DNA of 64,000 nt from contig JAKULF010000004.1 in the NCBI GenBank assembly GCA_022661535.1, positions 3,286,001-3,350,000 on the forward strand, read 5' to 3'. Position numbers and translations under genes: made by a program. The stretch comes from Eutypa lata. Taxonomy: Eukaryota > Ascomycota > Sordariomycetes > Xylariales > Diatrypaceae. This document shows positions 36,004-47,605 of the stretch, piece after piece (within the stretch, counting starts at the first letter, position 1; each line of letters opens with the position of its first letter). The notes beneath the pieces were generated by a model. It did no database searches and was not told the origin of the DNA. It saw only the letters and a list, made by a program, of their open reading frames with translations.

Positions 36004-37625
36004 GGTTGACTTGCAGGTGGTAATTGAGCTGAGCCTCGATTCCGCAATTTAAGCTTCAACTGTTTTATCGAGTTGGAAACCAGATGTCTCTCCTTATCGT
36101 GGTTCTAGAGGCTAGAGTCTCTCGGTAATCGAATGCGTTTGTGGCTGTGTATGTAGTTATGTTGGAGAGACAACTCATTAAAAAGGCTAAGCATCAAATA
36201 TGACCTCATCATATACCCAGTGATTACTACTGCCCTGTATGTATGTGCCCAATGGCTGGCAATATAACCACCAATGATATCATCCTTCCATCCCGCCAGA
36301 TTGATTGCACGTGCAATTGATTGAGAAAGGGGGTTCAGTACCCGTATGCGGGCTGGCGGGGGTCAAACTTGGAGAATCTCTCATTCTCACTCACCTTCGG
36401 ACTTGGCCGTCAGAAAACAACACCTCGCTTATGCAATCAAAAAAGTCAAACGTGCTATCTTACAGTTCGGGGGACGGCAGTTCTCGAAGTAGTATCTTTT
36501 CCTATTTCGTGAGCGGCTAATCACGTCGCAGCGCTTTAGTGTATACCTGACAATTGGCTGGTTGTGCTGCTGCTCGAGTGACCTGCTTATACACCCATCT
36601 CATAGCCACAGGCTCAGCCCCCAGAGCTGAAGTGAATCACCTCGAGTCTTGCATGAAACGATGTTACGGTAGGTAGCAACGACTACCGGCAATCCCTAGC
36701 CAACCTAGACCTCTCATTCTTGACTTGTTTGGGTTTTCTTTGTCTGAAAATTCACGTGTGTTATATCGCTCGTCTTTCTTTGTCTGAATTGTAGACACTT
36801 GATAGTTAATGGTGACGACGTCGTCTCGTTCCCGAATCTATGGTAAGGGTTGGCTTATCTTCAGCTGAATCCATGTGTCCCTAGACTCTTAGCATAACTT
36901 CTTTCAGTGGGTTGCAGCCCTACAATTCATTCTACTTTAGTGTGAATCACTAGGAGATCAAATGGGGTTCCCATTCGTCTGGCCCGGTGCCACAAACCCC
37001 ATTCCCCCTGTTAACATGTCCATTTACGAAGGGGGCCGCTGTAAATGTTGCTTGGCAAGGTAAGGCTGCCGAGCCTACTGGCCGGGATCTTAGTGGATCT
37101 TGGTGGACTGCTGTTAGGTGCTTGGTTGCTTGCTTGCATTGCTGACACTTCAAATATTGATTACTTGCATTCAGTGAATGTAAAGGCGAACGCTACCTCT
37201 TGCTAAGAAGTAGACTTAGTATTCCCTTTTCTACATTCATTCTCTTACTCAATTCAACCTTCGATCTAGCGTCTCTAATCGTCGTTTTACCTGACTTCAC
37301 CGGATTCACCATACCGATTCTTTGATCTCTGACTTGCGTCCCCTGAGCTTACCAGCAGATGCTATGACGAGCAAGTCTCTTACATCACCCTGACCTGATG
37401 CTTCTTAGTATCTCCTTAAACTCCCTTGGGTCGGGCCACGGCCGCGATAACGTAACTTTCTAGCAAACATTCAATGTTTTGTTTCAAAGTGAGTCCAAAC
37501 ATCAATTGTTCTTATAAAATGTTTTGTTCTGCCATATATATATTATATATATATTCCGTCATTCTTTTTTCATGTCGTATTTGCTCTCGAACTATATACT
37601 AACAAGTCGCGTCTTGATTGGGTAG
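36004..37625. other. Intergenic region and likely PLC leader
   Basis: No gene seen between the cupin start and the PLC start. The last 140 bases look like an intron: GTGAGT donor at 37489, ATACTAAC near 37600 and TAG ending at 37625, immediately before the PLC ATG. This is either a 5' UTR intron or an intron after a five-codon first coding exon (ATG 37474, MFCFK). Confidence 0.6.
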
Positions 37626-40205
37626 ATGCGAGGACGACAAGAAACGAACCTGTCGGCTATGAAACGCCGCCTTACCATTAACCCTGCGACGGCAGGCAAT
37701 TCCATACGAGCTCTTAAGAGGGCCATCGATTTAGCCTCGTTCATAGCACCCACGGCAATACATCTTCACGGCGACGGATTTACCCAAGACAAGGAAGTTT
37801 ACTTAAGCGTAGCTATCCATAAACATATCAAAAAACTTTACGATGCATTGCGACAAGGCGAATCTACGTTATCCCGGGAAAAGTTCCAGGCCTTTTTAGA
37901 GAATGTACAAGGAGAAACAGCCCCGAAGTTGACCGAGGAAAAATATAAATTCCCCAAATTCCTCGAGATCTGGTGGCTCCATTTCGGGCTCGAAGCAGAG
38001 AAGCCTGTCCATTTCCAGGATAAAGACCTGAGTAAGCCTATCAGCAACTACTTCATTAGTAGTAGCCACAATACCTACTTGTCTGGTAGTCAAGTGTCTG
38101 GTAGGAGCTCTGCTGAGGCTTATCGGCGTGTGCTACGGAAAAACTGCAGGTGTATTGAGATAGACGTATGGGATGGTGATTCTCCAAATTCATCTCCAGA
38201 TCGATCTACGTCACACTCTCGGTCAAGAGGCGCTTTCAAACATGACCATTCTCGCGGCCCGTCTGGAGGGAGTTTACATACCGCGGCAGCTAACCTCAAG
38301 GAGACGGTTGAGAACAAGATTGAACAGACAAAACATATATTAGGTGTAGAGAGATCCCACAGTCACAGTCCCAGTTGTAGTAAGGGTGACCTGGGGGCGC
38401 CAAGATCTGGCCGAGAGAATGGATCAACCCTAGACACGTCTGGCATTGCCGACAACCTTCAGAGCGAACGCTCATCAAGCAGATCGAGATCGCCATTGCC
38501 CCGCGGCGAGCCAATCGTGATGCATGGATATACATTCACGCATCCAGTGGGCTTCCGCGAAGTCTGCCAGGCAATTCGTGAGGTTGCTTTCGAAACGACC
38601 TGCCTCCCTCTAATCATCAGTTTAGAGGTTCATGCGGATCAAGAGCAGCAGGAGGTCATGGTCCAAATCATGAAGCAGGAATGGGGCGAGCTACTTGTCG
38701 ACAAACCCTCTGAACAATGTCCGAGTGGCATGATGCCGAAGTTGGATGATCTTCGGAACAAGATCCTCGTCAAGGTCAAAAGGGCTAGCCCAAAACCTGA
38801 TAGTTTTGGGACATCGTCAACTCTATCTCCATATTCCATCGTCCTAGATGATGATGCAACTGGGTCAGACGATGACAGACCTAACTCCGCAAGTGGCAAG
38901 AAGCGGAAAGTGCACATTTGCGAGAGTCTTAGTGCCCTAGCTATTCATACGCACAGCGAACATTTCGAAACTTTTGAATCGACCGCTGCGAAGACGCCCT
39001 CCCACATCTTCTCCATAAGTGAGAAGAAAATCTTGGAGCTCCACGAGACGAAGAATAGGGAGATGTTTACCCATAATCGCCACTTCTTTATGAGGGCCTA
39101 CCCTAATGGCATTCGGTTTGATTCATCGAATCTTGACCCTTCCTTATTCTGGCATAAAGGGGTACAGATGGTCGCCATGAACTGGCAATCCTGCGATGAA
39201 GGGATGATGCTCAACGAGGCAATGTTTTCTGGTGAGCATGGATGGGTCCTTAAACCCCCCGGCTACCGTAGTGACAACGGTCCATCGTCCCCAGAAGACG
39301 CTATTCCCCATCGCACCCTCTTCCTATCGATCAGGGTATTGGCAGGCCAACACATCCCACTTCCCGAGTCTGTAAGCGACGGCAAAGCGAAGAACTTCCG
39401 ACCCTTTGTCAAGTGTGAGCTGCATGTTGATAAGCCAGAAGAGCGGTCTGGGGCGTTTATCGAGGGAGGTGGCCGCATACACGAGGGTGAATACAAGCAG
39501 AAGACAATAGCTAGTAAGACTAACCATCCGGATTTCGGCACCAACACACCCGGGGCCAATAGCAACAATCTACTCGAGTTTGCCAACATCCCGAAAGTGG
39601 TTGAACAACTTAGTTTTGTCAGGTAAGACCTTTCCTCAACTGTCCTCCGTTTCCTATCCGATCTCGCATCTGAAGACATTTTGAATGTGCTTCGGCTGGT
39701 TACCTACATCCAAGCTCCAAACTGTTGGGTTCGTCATCCTGCAAGTAGCCAATCACTTACATTCCGTGAGCTGTCAAGGCGAAAGCGGCTGCGCATCGGG
39801 CCGTTGACCAACGGGAACACTTCTTTTGGTTGATATATGATATAAACCCCCCTCAGAAAGCATGTTTATGGAAAGACATTCCTTCTTTTTGACAGCTCAG
39901 GTTTGACCGCCTGGCTGCCTCGCCTTTTTATGCACGTATGCGGTGCAACGTGCGCGAAGTCGATGCCTATTGTTGATGTTATAATGGACTATGTTTAACC
40001 CTTGCTAACGAGCATTTCTGTACTCAGATTCGAAATCAAAGACGATGCGCGATTGAGGTCTATTAATCGCGACCCATTCGCCGGGTGGGCATGCATCCGT
40101 CTGGACCGCCTGGCATCGGGATATCGCTTCATTAAGCTTTTCAACGCCAAAGGCATTGAAACACAAGGATGTCTCTTGGTGTCTATTATTAAGCGGCTAC
40201 AGTAG
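37626..40205 (+). CDS. Phosphoinositide-specific phospholipase C
   Basis: Two exons (37626-39622 and 40028-40205) joined across a 405-nt intron encode 724 residues. An EF-hand-like N-terminal region (about 50-130) precedes the X domain starting at ISNYFISSSHNTYLSGSQ. The catalytic histidines are H148 (SSSHNTYL) and H300 (VMHGYTFT), and the Ca2+/catalytic acids are E178, D180 (IEIDVWDG) and E334 (SLEVH). A Ser/Arg-rich insertion of about 110 residues (185-295) splits the X domain, as often in fungal PLCs. The Y domain (SHIFSISEKKILEL to GWVLKPPGYR) and a C2 domain (LFLSIRVLAGQHIPLP to FAGWACIRLDRLASGYRFIKLF) follow. The enzyme hydrolyses PIP2 to IP3 and diacylglycerol at the plasma membrane in Ca2+ signalling. 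The start may lie upstream at 37474 through a 137-nt intron that ends exactly at 37625. Confidence 0.96.
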
Positions 40206-40430
40206 TTCATCCTATTCCGGACATCTATAATGTTGACTCGAGCGATACCGGCAAACAACACGAGGCTTTCGTGTTGTACTGCATGTTGTTGATAGGATTG
40301 ACAAGCTGCAACCACAATGTGGCCAGCCGACGACACCTACACGCCTATTATTGCTATATATTATTAACCCAACTTCATTTTGTTATATCGCATTTGGTGC
40401 CCAACCATTCATCGTTTTCATCATTATTCT

Positions 40431-40468
<38 letters not shown>
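40431..40468. repeat. (ATC)n microsatellite
   Basis: About twelve ATC units downstream of the PLC gene; they translate as poly-His, poly-Ile or poly-Ser in accidental frames. Confidence 0.95.
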
Positions 40469-43359
40469 AATCATCATCTCGGGAATGGGCTTTGCAGTTT
40501 CGACGCATGCGCACAGTAAAATATTAGAAAAGCGGGCGACCGACGAAATCTTCTATCGGAAAAAACTGTTTACTTCTAGGGGAAAGCATTGTTATTGTTG
40601 TTTTTTGGTATCATTGGAGCAAGACGGCCTTTTTTTCATTGGACTACATGTGTCCCGGATGGCATAGAATTGGACACGGCATATGTGGATCTACCGCGGA
40701 TCCAAACCCCTGGATCGAACCACGTTGTTCAACCCCGGGGAATACTGGGTCGACATGATTGATCCGGGGCAGGCTTGGAACATCACACGAACTGTCATTG
40801 TGAAGCTTTTTTCTTTCTACTCTTTCTTTCTGTATCCCGCTTCCGCGAGCGTTGTTTGGTTGCTTGTATTGGATACCCGGAAGGGGGATTGCCCCTTTCC
40901 ACGTATGGATGAGTTAGGGTGGGCGACAATTCCCCCCAACACGTATGTGTATTTATTGTATGCAAGGTGATGTGAGAAATGCGGATCTAGTTATGCACTT
41001 GCAACGGAAACGTAGATATGCCATCTCCTAAGGGCATGGTCTGCGAGGCGGCGAGATCCGGGGTGGGAGGAAATAGAACTTCACGATGAATATAGACTCG
41101 TTAAGAAGAAGAAGAAACAAGACGTTTTTCGTCACTTCACAATAATAACACGCAATGATGAGCTGATGACGGTGTTCGTATGCTTCTAGCCTCAGTACAG
41201 AATGATCTGAGAGTTTTAATTCGCCGAGGGATCCGCGAAACATGTCTGAGGCGAGAGGTCCCTTTTTCGTCCATCTCCAACCATATATGACAATGATGTA
41301 TACTCAATAGTGACGAAAGATAAAAAAAGAAGCAGTCCTAGTTAGAAGTGAAGCAAGTGCGTAGAGATAGTTTGCTCTTGCAAGATCGCGAGGTAGCTAG
41401 TTAGATAGCTTGTGATTGGCATAGGTATACGTGGATTAGGCGACCTTGCCTATAGAATCTAGCTGAATATACCGCCTTAATTGGTCGTTAGCTTGAAGAT
41501 ACGTAGTGTTAGTTACGACCATAGAGCGTGTGTGTGTGTGTGCTGACTAGTATCATGACATAGTTGTTATTCTCTTACCGCTGGAATAACACACCGCTCT
41601 GGCTTCACTACACATAACTACGTAGTAGTTTCACACTCGACCGTCGGAAGTCATAGGATTATTATTACGTCCATGTGTGCCGTTTTCTAGCGTGCTACCG
41701 CATTATCTCGTGCTATCCTTAAGACCAGACATGCCAGTTTTGCTCCACGTAGACTATAGAAAAGAAATATAAAAAAATAGGGGGACAACATCCCCCCCGT
41801 CCTCTTGGGCATCTACCCCGGACGTTGACAGGGTGTACACTACCCAGCGCAGCGGCTCTGTGAAACGAGCGCGAGAGGTGGCTGGCCTGAAAGCCTACCG
41901 AATCCGGAATTGCGAAGGTTAGTATAGGATTTTCCCGTGTAGCACAAACGGGCTGCCTAAGGTGTTCCCTTTGCCCGACGACGTCTAACGCATTTTCTTT
42001 CCTCTCGGCAGCGTTATGGGAGCACAAAGCGATTCGTGATTTCTAGTCGGGGTTGCGATTCAGTGGGGTTCTTTTCCAAGATAGGGGTGCACATCGCGTG
42101 TTCTTGCCTACTTAAAACCTACGAAGAGGGTATGAGAGTCTTCTTCCCGGATAGATGCATGAGACGTGCAGGTATGTATACCTTAACCTGAGATGATATG
42201 ACATAGGTAGGTTTTACGAGTGGAAGGGCTTTTTTTTTTCTTTAGGCAGAAATGCGTTACAGCCTTTTATTAGACGCCTTCTATCAAAGACATTTTAGAA
42301 GCCCAACAAAGTTATACTTTGTGTGTATCTCTATGTAGGTAGAGGGCGGTTGATAGTTGAGGTAAGGCAACAGGAAACGTACCTACCTACTCAGTTAGTT
42401 AGGCATCTATCAGAACTGACTGGCAGGTTACACAAGTCATCTTCCTACAAGCATAACTACCAGAAGCGCATACATAGGGTTTAGCGCCGGCAGCCGCCGG
42501 TAGGTAAAGTAAGTACATGTAGGCAAGCCTTGCATAGGTATTCCTACATATGGACATCTTTGATGGGTTCAGGCGTCCAGGCGTCCAGTTCTAGCCGGGT
42601 CCCCCATCTATCTTATTGGCCAATGGCCGACTTCACGCCGCTCTCCTGCGCTATCTAACTAGTTAGTATGGTTATGTAAGATCCAGGAGGTTGGGGGTTG
42701 TGAAGTCTCGATGCGATTTTCATGGCTTGCATTAGAGTTTTTTAGGTATTGTGTGCATGGTTTGCTTGTATGAGGCAATCCGAGAACCGAGCCCTAAATC
42801 CGGAGAAGGATTGGACCTCGTCCCTTCGAAAGAATCAAAATAGGATATTGTTTTTCTTCTCTCTTTCTTTCTTTCTTTCTTTCTTATTTGACCGCAGTTA
42901 CAAGACAGGGATAGTTGTCAGGCAGGGGGGGGTTGCTCAAATTGCTACGCTGCTACATAATAAGCGTATGACTGCCTGCACTTACCTTTAGTGAGACTGC
43001 GGCTCATAGCATACATCTTGGGTTGATGTAGCCTCGTAGGCAGTGCGAGCACTTTTTTTTTTTGGACGTTTAGCAGCAGGTTGCTGCTCTCTGCCAAACG
43101 TGCGGCTAGGAGATAGGAGGTGCATAGACTAGCAACCGGTGTGTATCAGGTAATATACATTGCGACATTGCTCATCGATACACCGCCAATTGTTTGCCGG
43201 TAACGGACATGGTGTAGTAGAATAGTAGGTAAACCAAAAATCGGACGAGCACACTTGTCCGTCGAGAGCTTCTAGGCATATCCCGTCGTATCGGAGAATT
43301 TTAAGTCTCTTGATCGACTTATAAGATCAAGCCGTTGAACAATACGCCACGGCTTATCT

Positions 43360-43363
<4 letters not shown>

Positions 43364-43396
<33 letters not shown>

Positions 43397-43410
43397 TATA
43401 AATATAAATA
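43364..43410. repeat. (TA)n tract
   Basis: A long alternating TA run, turning into TAAATA units at its 3' end. Confidence 0.92.
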
Positions 43411-44722
43411 TTCAGGGACCCTTTCTGCATAGACACTTAACGGTATTCTGTTGTGTAACCTCGCAGCTACGTACCTGCGCACTAAATTTAGAGGGCGATG
43501 TCTACATACCTAAGTACTCAACCAAGAAATACCTGAGATGGTCTAGCGTGAATTGGTTTACTTAGGGGTAAGGCGTGAATAACTCATATCTCTTTCGAGC
43601 CGTTGAGAAAGTCCCAGATGCCTTCACCCGCACGGAACTTTTCCACGCGGCTAAAAGAAGTCAAGGGATCGAATATAATAGCCTGATGGGGCTTATGCGG
43701 GCTGACAAAGTTCAGGATCATCCCGGTAGCAAACGGAAGGGGCTCGGGAAGCCCCTTGTTTACCATTGTCGTCGGGAACTATATGACGAGTCGTCGCGGG
43801 ATATCAGGCCATCATGGAGTATCTATCTGTTGTCATCTGCTGTTGGTTGAGAAGTGATAGAAAATCTCGGGGCTTAATTCACCGCTGCCGGCCTATGAGT
43901 ATAGTCGTAGCTGTGGAATCGTAGGCTTCTGGATGCTACGCTGTGTGAGTTGCTGATTCGCCCTAGTCATATGGTATGGTTATTGGTAGGCCGTGGTCGG
44001 CCCCAGTATGAATATGCGCCCAATCAAGGCAGAAAGAGGTTGTCCGAAGGTGGTAGCGGTCTCGGCGCGCGTCGACTACATTTCGTCAAAATGTTCGGTG
44101 TCGCGGCAGAGCTTGCCGAGTATTGCTCGTCACCATTGTCTAGGAATCGGAGGCTCACCGACACAACGCGGCCCGAGGAGGTGAGAGACATGATATGGCA
44201 TTATGTCGAAATTGATATGTCTTGCCGGTTGTCTCAGTCCACATTTGTGAGTTGCAATCAAATTGGTCGTTTTTGATGATGCGTACCCTTCACCGTAATA
44301 ATAATAGCATCGTAGGCTTAGCCGTTAAAAGGTAAATAGATGCATCAGATCAATGTCGTTCTAGATATAGCTACTGGAGGCGCTCTGAGGCTGAATGTCC
44401 GTCAGAAGCTTAAGTCCGGATGTAAGTCTGAGGCTCCCCTATCTATAACGGCTCATTTAATAGGCACAAGTAAAATACCTTGATGGCTCTTTGCAATATA
44501 GCAGCTACAATATATGTGACCTATCATATTTACCTGCATATTCGATCCCGTTCGAATCTACAAAGTGTTGTAGGTCGTGACAGTAGTCTGCAGGAAAGCC
44601 CCCCCTTTCCATCGATCTAAGAATTGATCTACAATGCAGAAATGCCACATATAAGGCATGATCGTTAAGAACCGGGTTGAGGTCGAAATCGTCAGATTTC
44701 CGAACGTATGTAGCAGGAGAGA

Positions 44723-44749
44723 TACATATATATATATATATATATATAG
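44723..44749. repeat. (AT)n tract
   Basis: About 13 alternating AT units in the gene desert. Confidence 0.92.
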
Positions 44750-46042
44750 TATTAACTAGTTGTAAATCGAGTCTATTTTCGAAACCTTAAGACAGGCATT
44801 ACCGTTCCTTGATACCAGTTATGGTGCAATTCAATGCAGTTTCACTCAGAAATGATAGGACTAATAGCTTGCATATATATATGTCAGGTTGCGTTGTTTG
44901 GCCGGCTAGGTACCGGTTCGGCTTCACCTTTGCTCAAGCAAGCCCAGCGGTATGCAGCAGATGACAGACAGACAACCTTGCATGTCTACAAATCAACAGG
45001 GAGTTGAAGTTAAGCAAAGAGAATTCGTGCTCGCGTGTCGGTAAGGCGACGAGCGAGAAAGAAAGGGTAGGAGGGAGAAAAAGCAATTCGCCAAGTTTCA
45101 CCCCGCTATTCAACGTTCGAGAAATATCTACCTACCTAAGGTATGGAGGTAGCTAAATATGAGAATGATGACTGATCACTCTCCCCCCCGCGGATTGTAC
45201 ATACAATACCAACAGCGAATAACGCGGCAACGCGTCAATACAAGGATTAAAGCTTAAAGGGGGCTGTGAGAGACTTCCTTCTCATGACTACCATGCCCTG
45301 GTTCCAACCATTTCGTCTATTATATTTCGATAGTGTTCCAAAGAAGGTTTGGAAGGTTTCTGAACTCGTATCGTTTGAGTGTGCCGGTGGGTGTAAATAG
45401 GTGGGGATGTGGAGCTTCTTTTAATCACCGGGGCGTCCATCTTTTTTACGCTACAAGGGCTGCAAGGGTGTGTCCACCTGGTCCCGAAGACCTGGTAAGC
45501 TACCGTTATTATACATACAGTAGTACTTGATCGACATAATGTCTTCGCTGTTCACCGTTTTTGATAGGTTTGTCATGGGCTGATAAAAAAGAAAGATAGG
45601 TGTTCTTCTGCAGCGGGCCGGTTTTAACGAGGTCGTTTATCGATTATGTTTATTATAAGACATTTCAAAAATTAAAAATTAAAAAAATTAAATTATCCTT
45701 ATCCAAGACCCGAACCAGAAGAATGTACATAGCACAAACGTCACCAAGTCATACTAGAGAATACAACTCTTATAGAACAACTAATGTTGCAAACCATAAG
45801 AGGATAGTTCTTCTTATATCTAGCAAGTACAAACGAAAGAAGAAAAGAAAAACAAAAGGAAAAAGAAAAGACAGGCAAGCATGCTAAGTTCCGCTAAGTT
45901 AACTCGAGAGGTACGTCGAAATGACAATTCTTTCCCGTCACATCAATGTAAGTGCAATCCTAGTACGGAGGGGCCCTGAAACAAAAGACTAGGATTCTGA
46001 AGAGAGAAAGAAAAGAGATGGTGACATCCATCGCATTAATTC

Positions 46043-46062
46043 TTTTTTTTTTTTTTTTTTTT
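46043..46062. repeat. Poly-T tract (20 T)
   Basis: Uninterrupted T run, flanked by pyrimidine-rich DNA and followed about 40 bp later by AGGAAGG repeats. Confidence 0.9.
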
Positions 46063-47350
46063 CTCTTTCTCTTTTACCTTTCTCCTCGGAGGACTCGATC
46101 CTGTGTGTGAAGAAGGAAGGAAAAGAAGGAAAGAAGGAAAGAAAAACATACGGTCATTTAAAGTAAAGTTACATCTAACACTAAGTGGCCTGTCTATATC
46201 ACGAATATCATATCGCCTAAGCGCAATTTCTAGAATCCTGAGCCACGTTGAACCCCCGTCAGCCCCCCCGCCTGGTAAATATTTTAAATTGAATAAATGG
46301 AGTCTCCCTGCTTAATTACACTTTTATCGTCGTCATGGGCCGTAACGTTTATTTGGATTTAGCGGAGAATTCTTTTACCTACTTGCATACATACCTACCA
46401 AACCCAAGAGTCTGGAACTGGAGCAACTTTTACACCCGGCTTGACTAACCGTTGACCCAATTTTTACGCCTCTCACGATACCTATTTCTGCTGAGTCTTC
46501 ATTCAACTCTCTACATAGTTACGTACACGATATGATGCAATCCCGTTTGGTCTTGCCTTGGTTAGCCGCCCAGCCTTAGCCTTAGACAATTCATTGTGGC
46601 TAGGTCCTCTCTCTCCCCCCCTCCCCTCCCCTCCCCACACTTTCATATAAGGAATCACTTGCGATCGACCCATCATCTTCAGAGAGTCCTCTTTCCTCGT
46701 GCCCAACGAGCGAGCTAGTAACTATAGCGCCCCAGCACTATTCCGTGCATCCACTTGCCAAGGCCCTATCGACCCCAAGTTTTCTTTTATGTAGATATAC
46801 TAATACCTTGGACAAGGGGCTCCACTTCACACTACCGTCTAGTAGTAACTATTCCGGTAAAGAACTACCCTCCTTCGACCTATGTGAGATGCTGGGAACA
46901 TCATTAGGAGCCAGGTGGAGGCCCAATTACATTCCACAGAGCTCGAAGCGATGAAGCTTGACCTACAGGGTGGCCTAGTGCTCTGCCAGTGCCCGTTGTT
47001 CCCTCACCGTGCTCGTGCTCTGGCGGATAGACACAGAAGCTTCTTCCACAGGATGCACCGGAAGCCGTCGCCGGCCGAGCACTGCTTATGGTTCAGACTA
47101 AGGTCACTCTTATATCAACTAGCCTCAACACCTGGTCCTTGCTGGGCTAAACGTAAAGTATAAAGAACAGTCTCCCTTCCCCTCTTAAAGATATCTAGCT
47201 AGCTGCGACCTAGGACTTAGAGCATCACGACTTTCTTCCTCTTGATATCCGTATTATTGTTTTATCACCGACCAGGTTGAAAGCGAGTTACCATTCATAT
47301 ATCTCATACTTCTTAGCTATATACAAGCTTGATCATTCTCACTTCCCGCA

Positions 47351-47605
47351 ATGGCTCCTTCAACACCTACCTCTTCTCTATATGACATCTCCTGCCAGAG
47401 TGGAGTACACCAGGCATCAAACCATAGTTGTCCTTTAGTTAATGACGCCTCGGTACATATATCTTTTCTACCCAGAGAGGCCTCAGTTGCTAACTATTGC
47501 CTCCAGGCTCCCGGAAAGCGCTGCCCTACTTGTCAGGCAAATGGGACAACCACCTGGGTCTATAGTGGACGCAACTGTCCAGTCTGTAAAACCTACGTCA
47601 GCTAA
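47351..47605 (+). CDS. Small Cys-rich protein with zinc-ribbon-like CPxC pairs
   Basis: ATG 47351 sits in a good context (CGCAATGGCT) and opens an 84-residue frame. The C-terminal third has RCPTCQANG and, 13 residues after its second Cys, NCPVCK: two CPxC knuckles of the kind that bind one zinc ion. Two further Cys lie at the N-terminus. No signal peptide is evident. A strong intron end (CTTACTAACAC branch, AATCAG acceptor at 47682) lies just downstream. Donors at 47586 (GTAAAA, inside the last Cys codon), 47597 (GTCAGC) or 47627 (GTAAGC, after the stop) could pair with it. The protein might therefore continue into an exon from 47683, reading either CHQETFGLRRW... (donor 47586) or VIKRPSDSGGGSRPKRPSR... 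(donor 47597), or the intron may lie in the 3' UTR. Family not recognised. Confidence 0.55.
   Translation: MAPSTPTSSLYDISCQSGVHQASNHSCPLVNDASVHISFLPREASVANYCLQAPGKRCPTCQANGTTTWVYSGRNCPVCKTYVS

Larger units (their letters stand above)
40206..47350. other. 7-kb gene desert with microsatellites
   Basis: No intact gene recognised. It contains ATC, TG, TTTC, TA/AT and poly-T tracts and several accidental short frames. A frame at 44150-44230 reads RPEEVRDMIWHYVEIDM, which faintly resembles the 2EXR motif (P-E-x-R-x-x-I-W) of fungal proteins. A 60-codon minus frame at 43584-43766 is open but unassigned. A minus frame at 41719-42027 has no ATG start. The last few hundred bases are the promoter of the gene at 47351. 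Confidence 0.65.

Noticed and set aside
35733..36059. 108-codon minus frame considered as a gene with a frameshifted cupin
   Set aside because: The intron model 35771-35920 explains the region without a frameshift and gives an intact cupin; the long frame reads through that intron.
40271..40519. Open frame with a poly-His run after the PLC gene
   Set aside because: Produced by the (ATC)n microsatellite; no conserved sequence around it.
40690..40760. B-box-like GGTTCGATCC on the minus strand, considered as a tRNA
   Set aside because: No A-box at the right distance and no acceptor or T-arm pairing; other GTTCGAA matches (26372, 33541, 44552, 56148) fail the same way.
41719..42027. 102-codon minus frame with Cys residues
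   Set aside because: No ATG start (TTG only), no splice support and no recognised motif.
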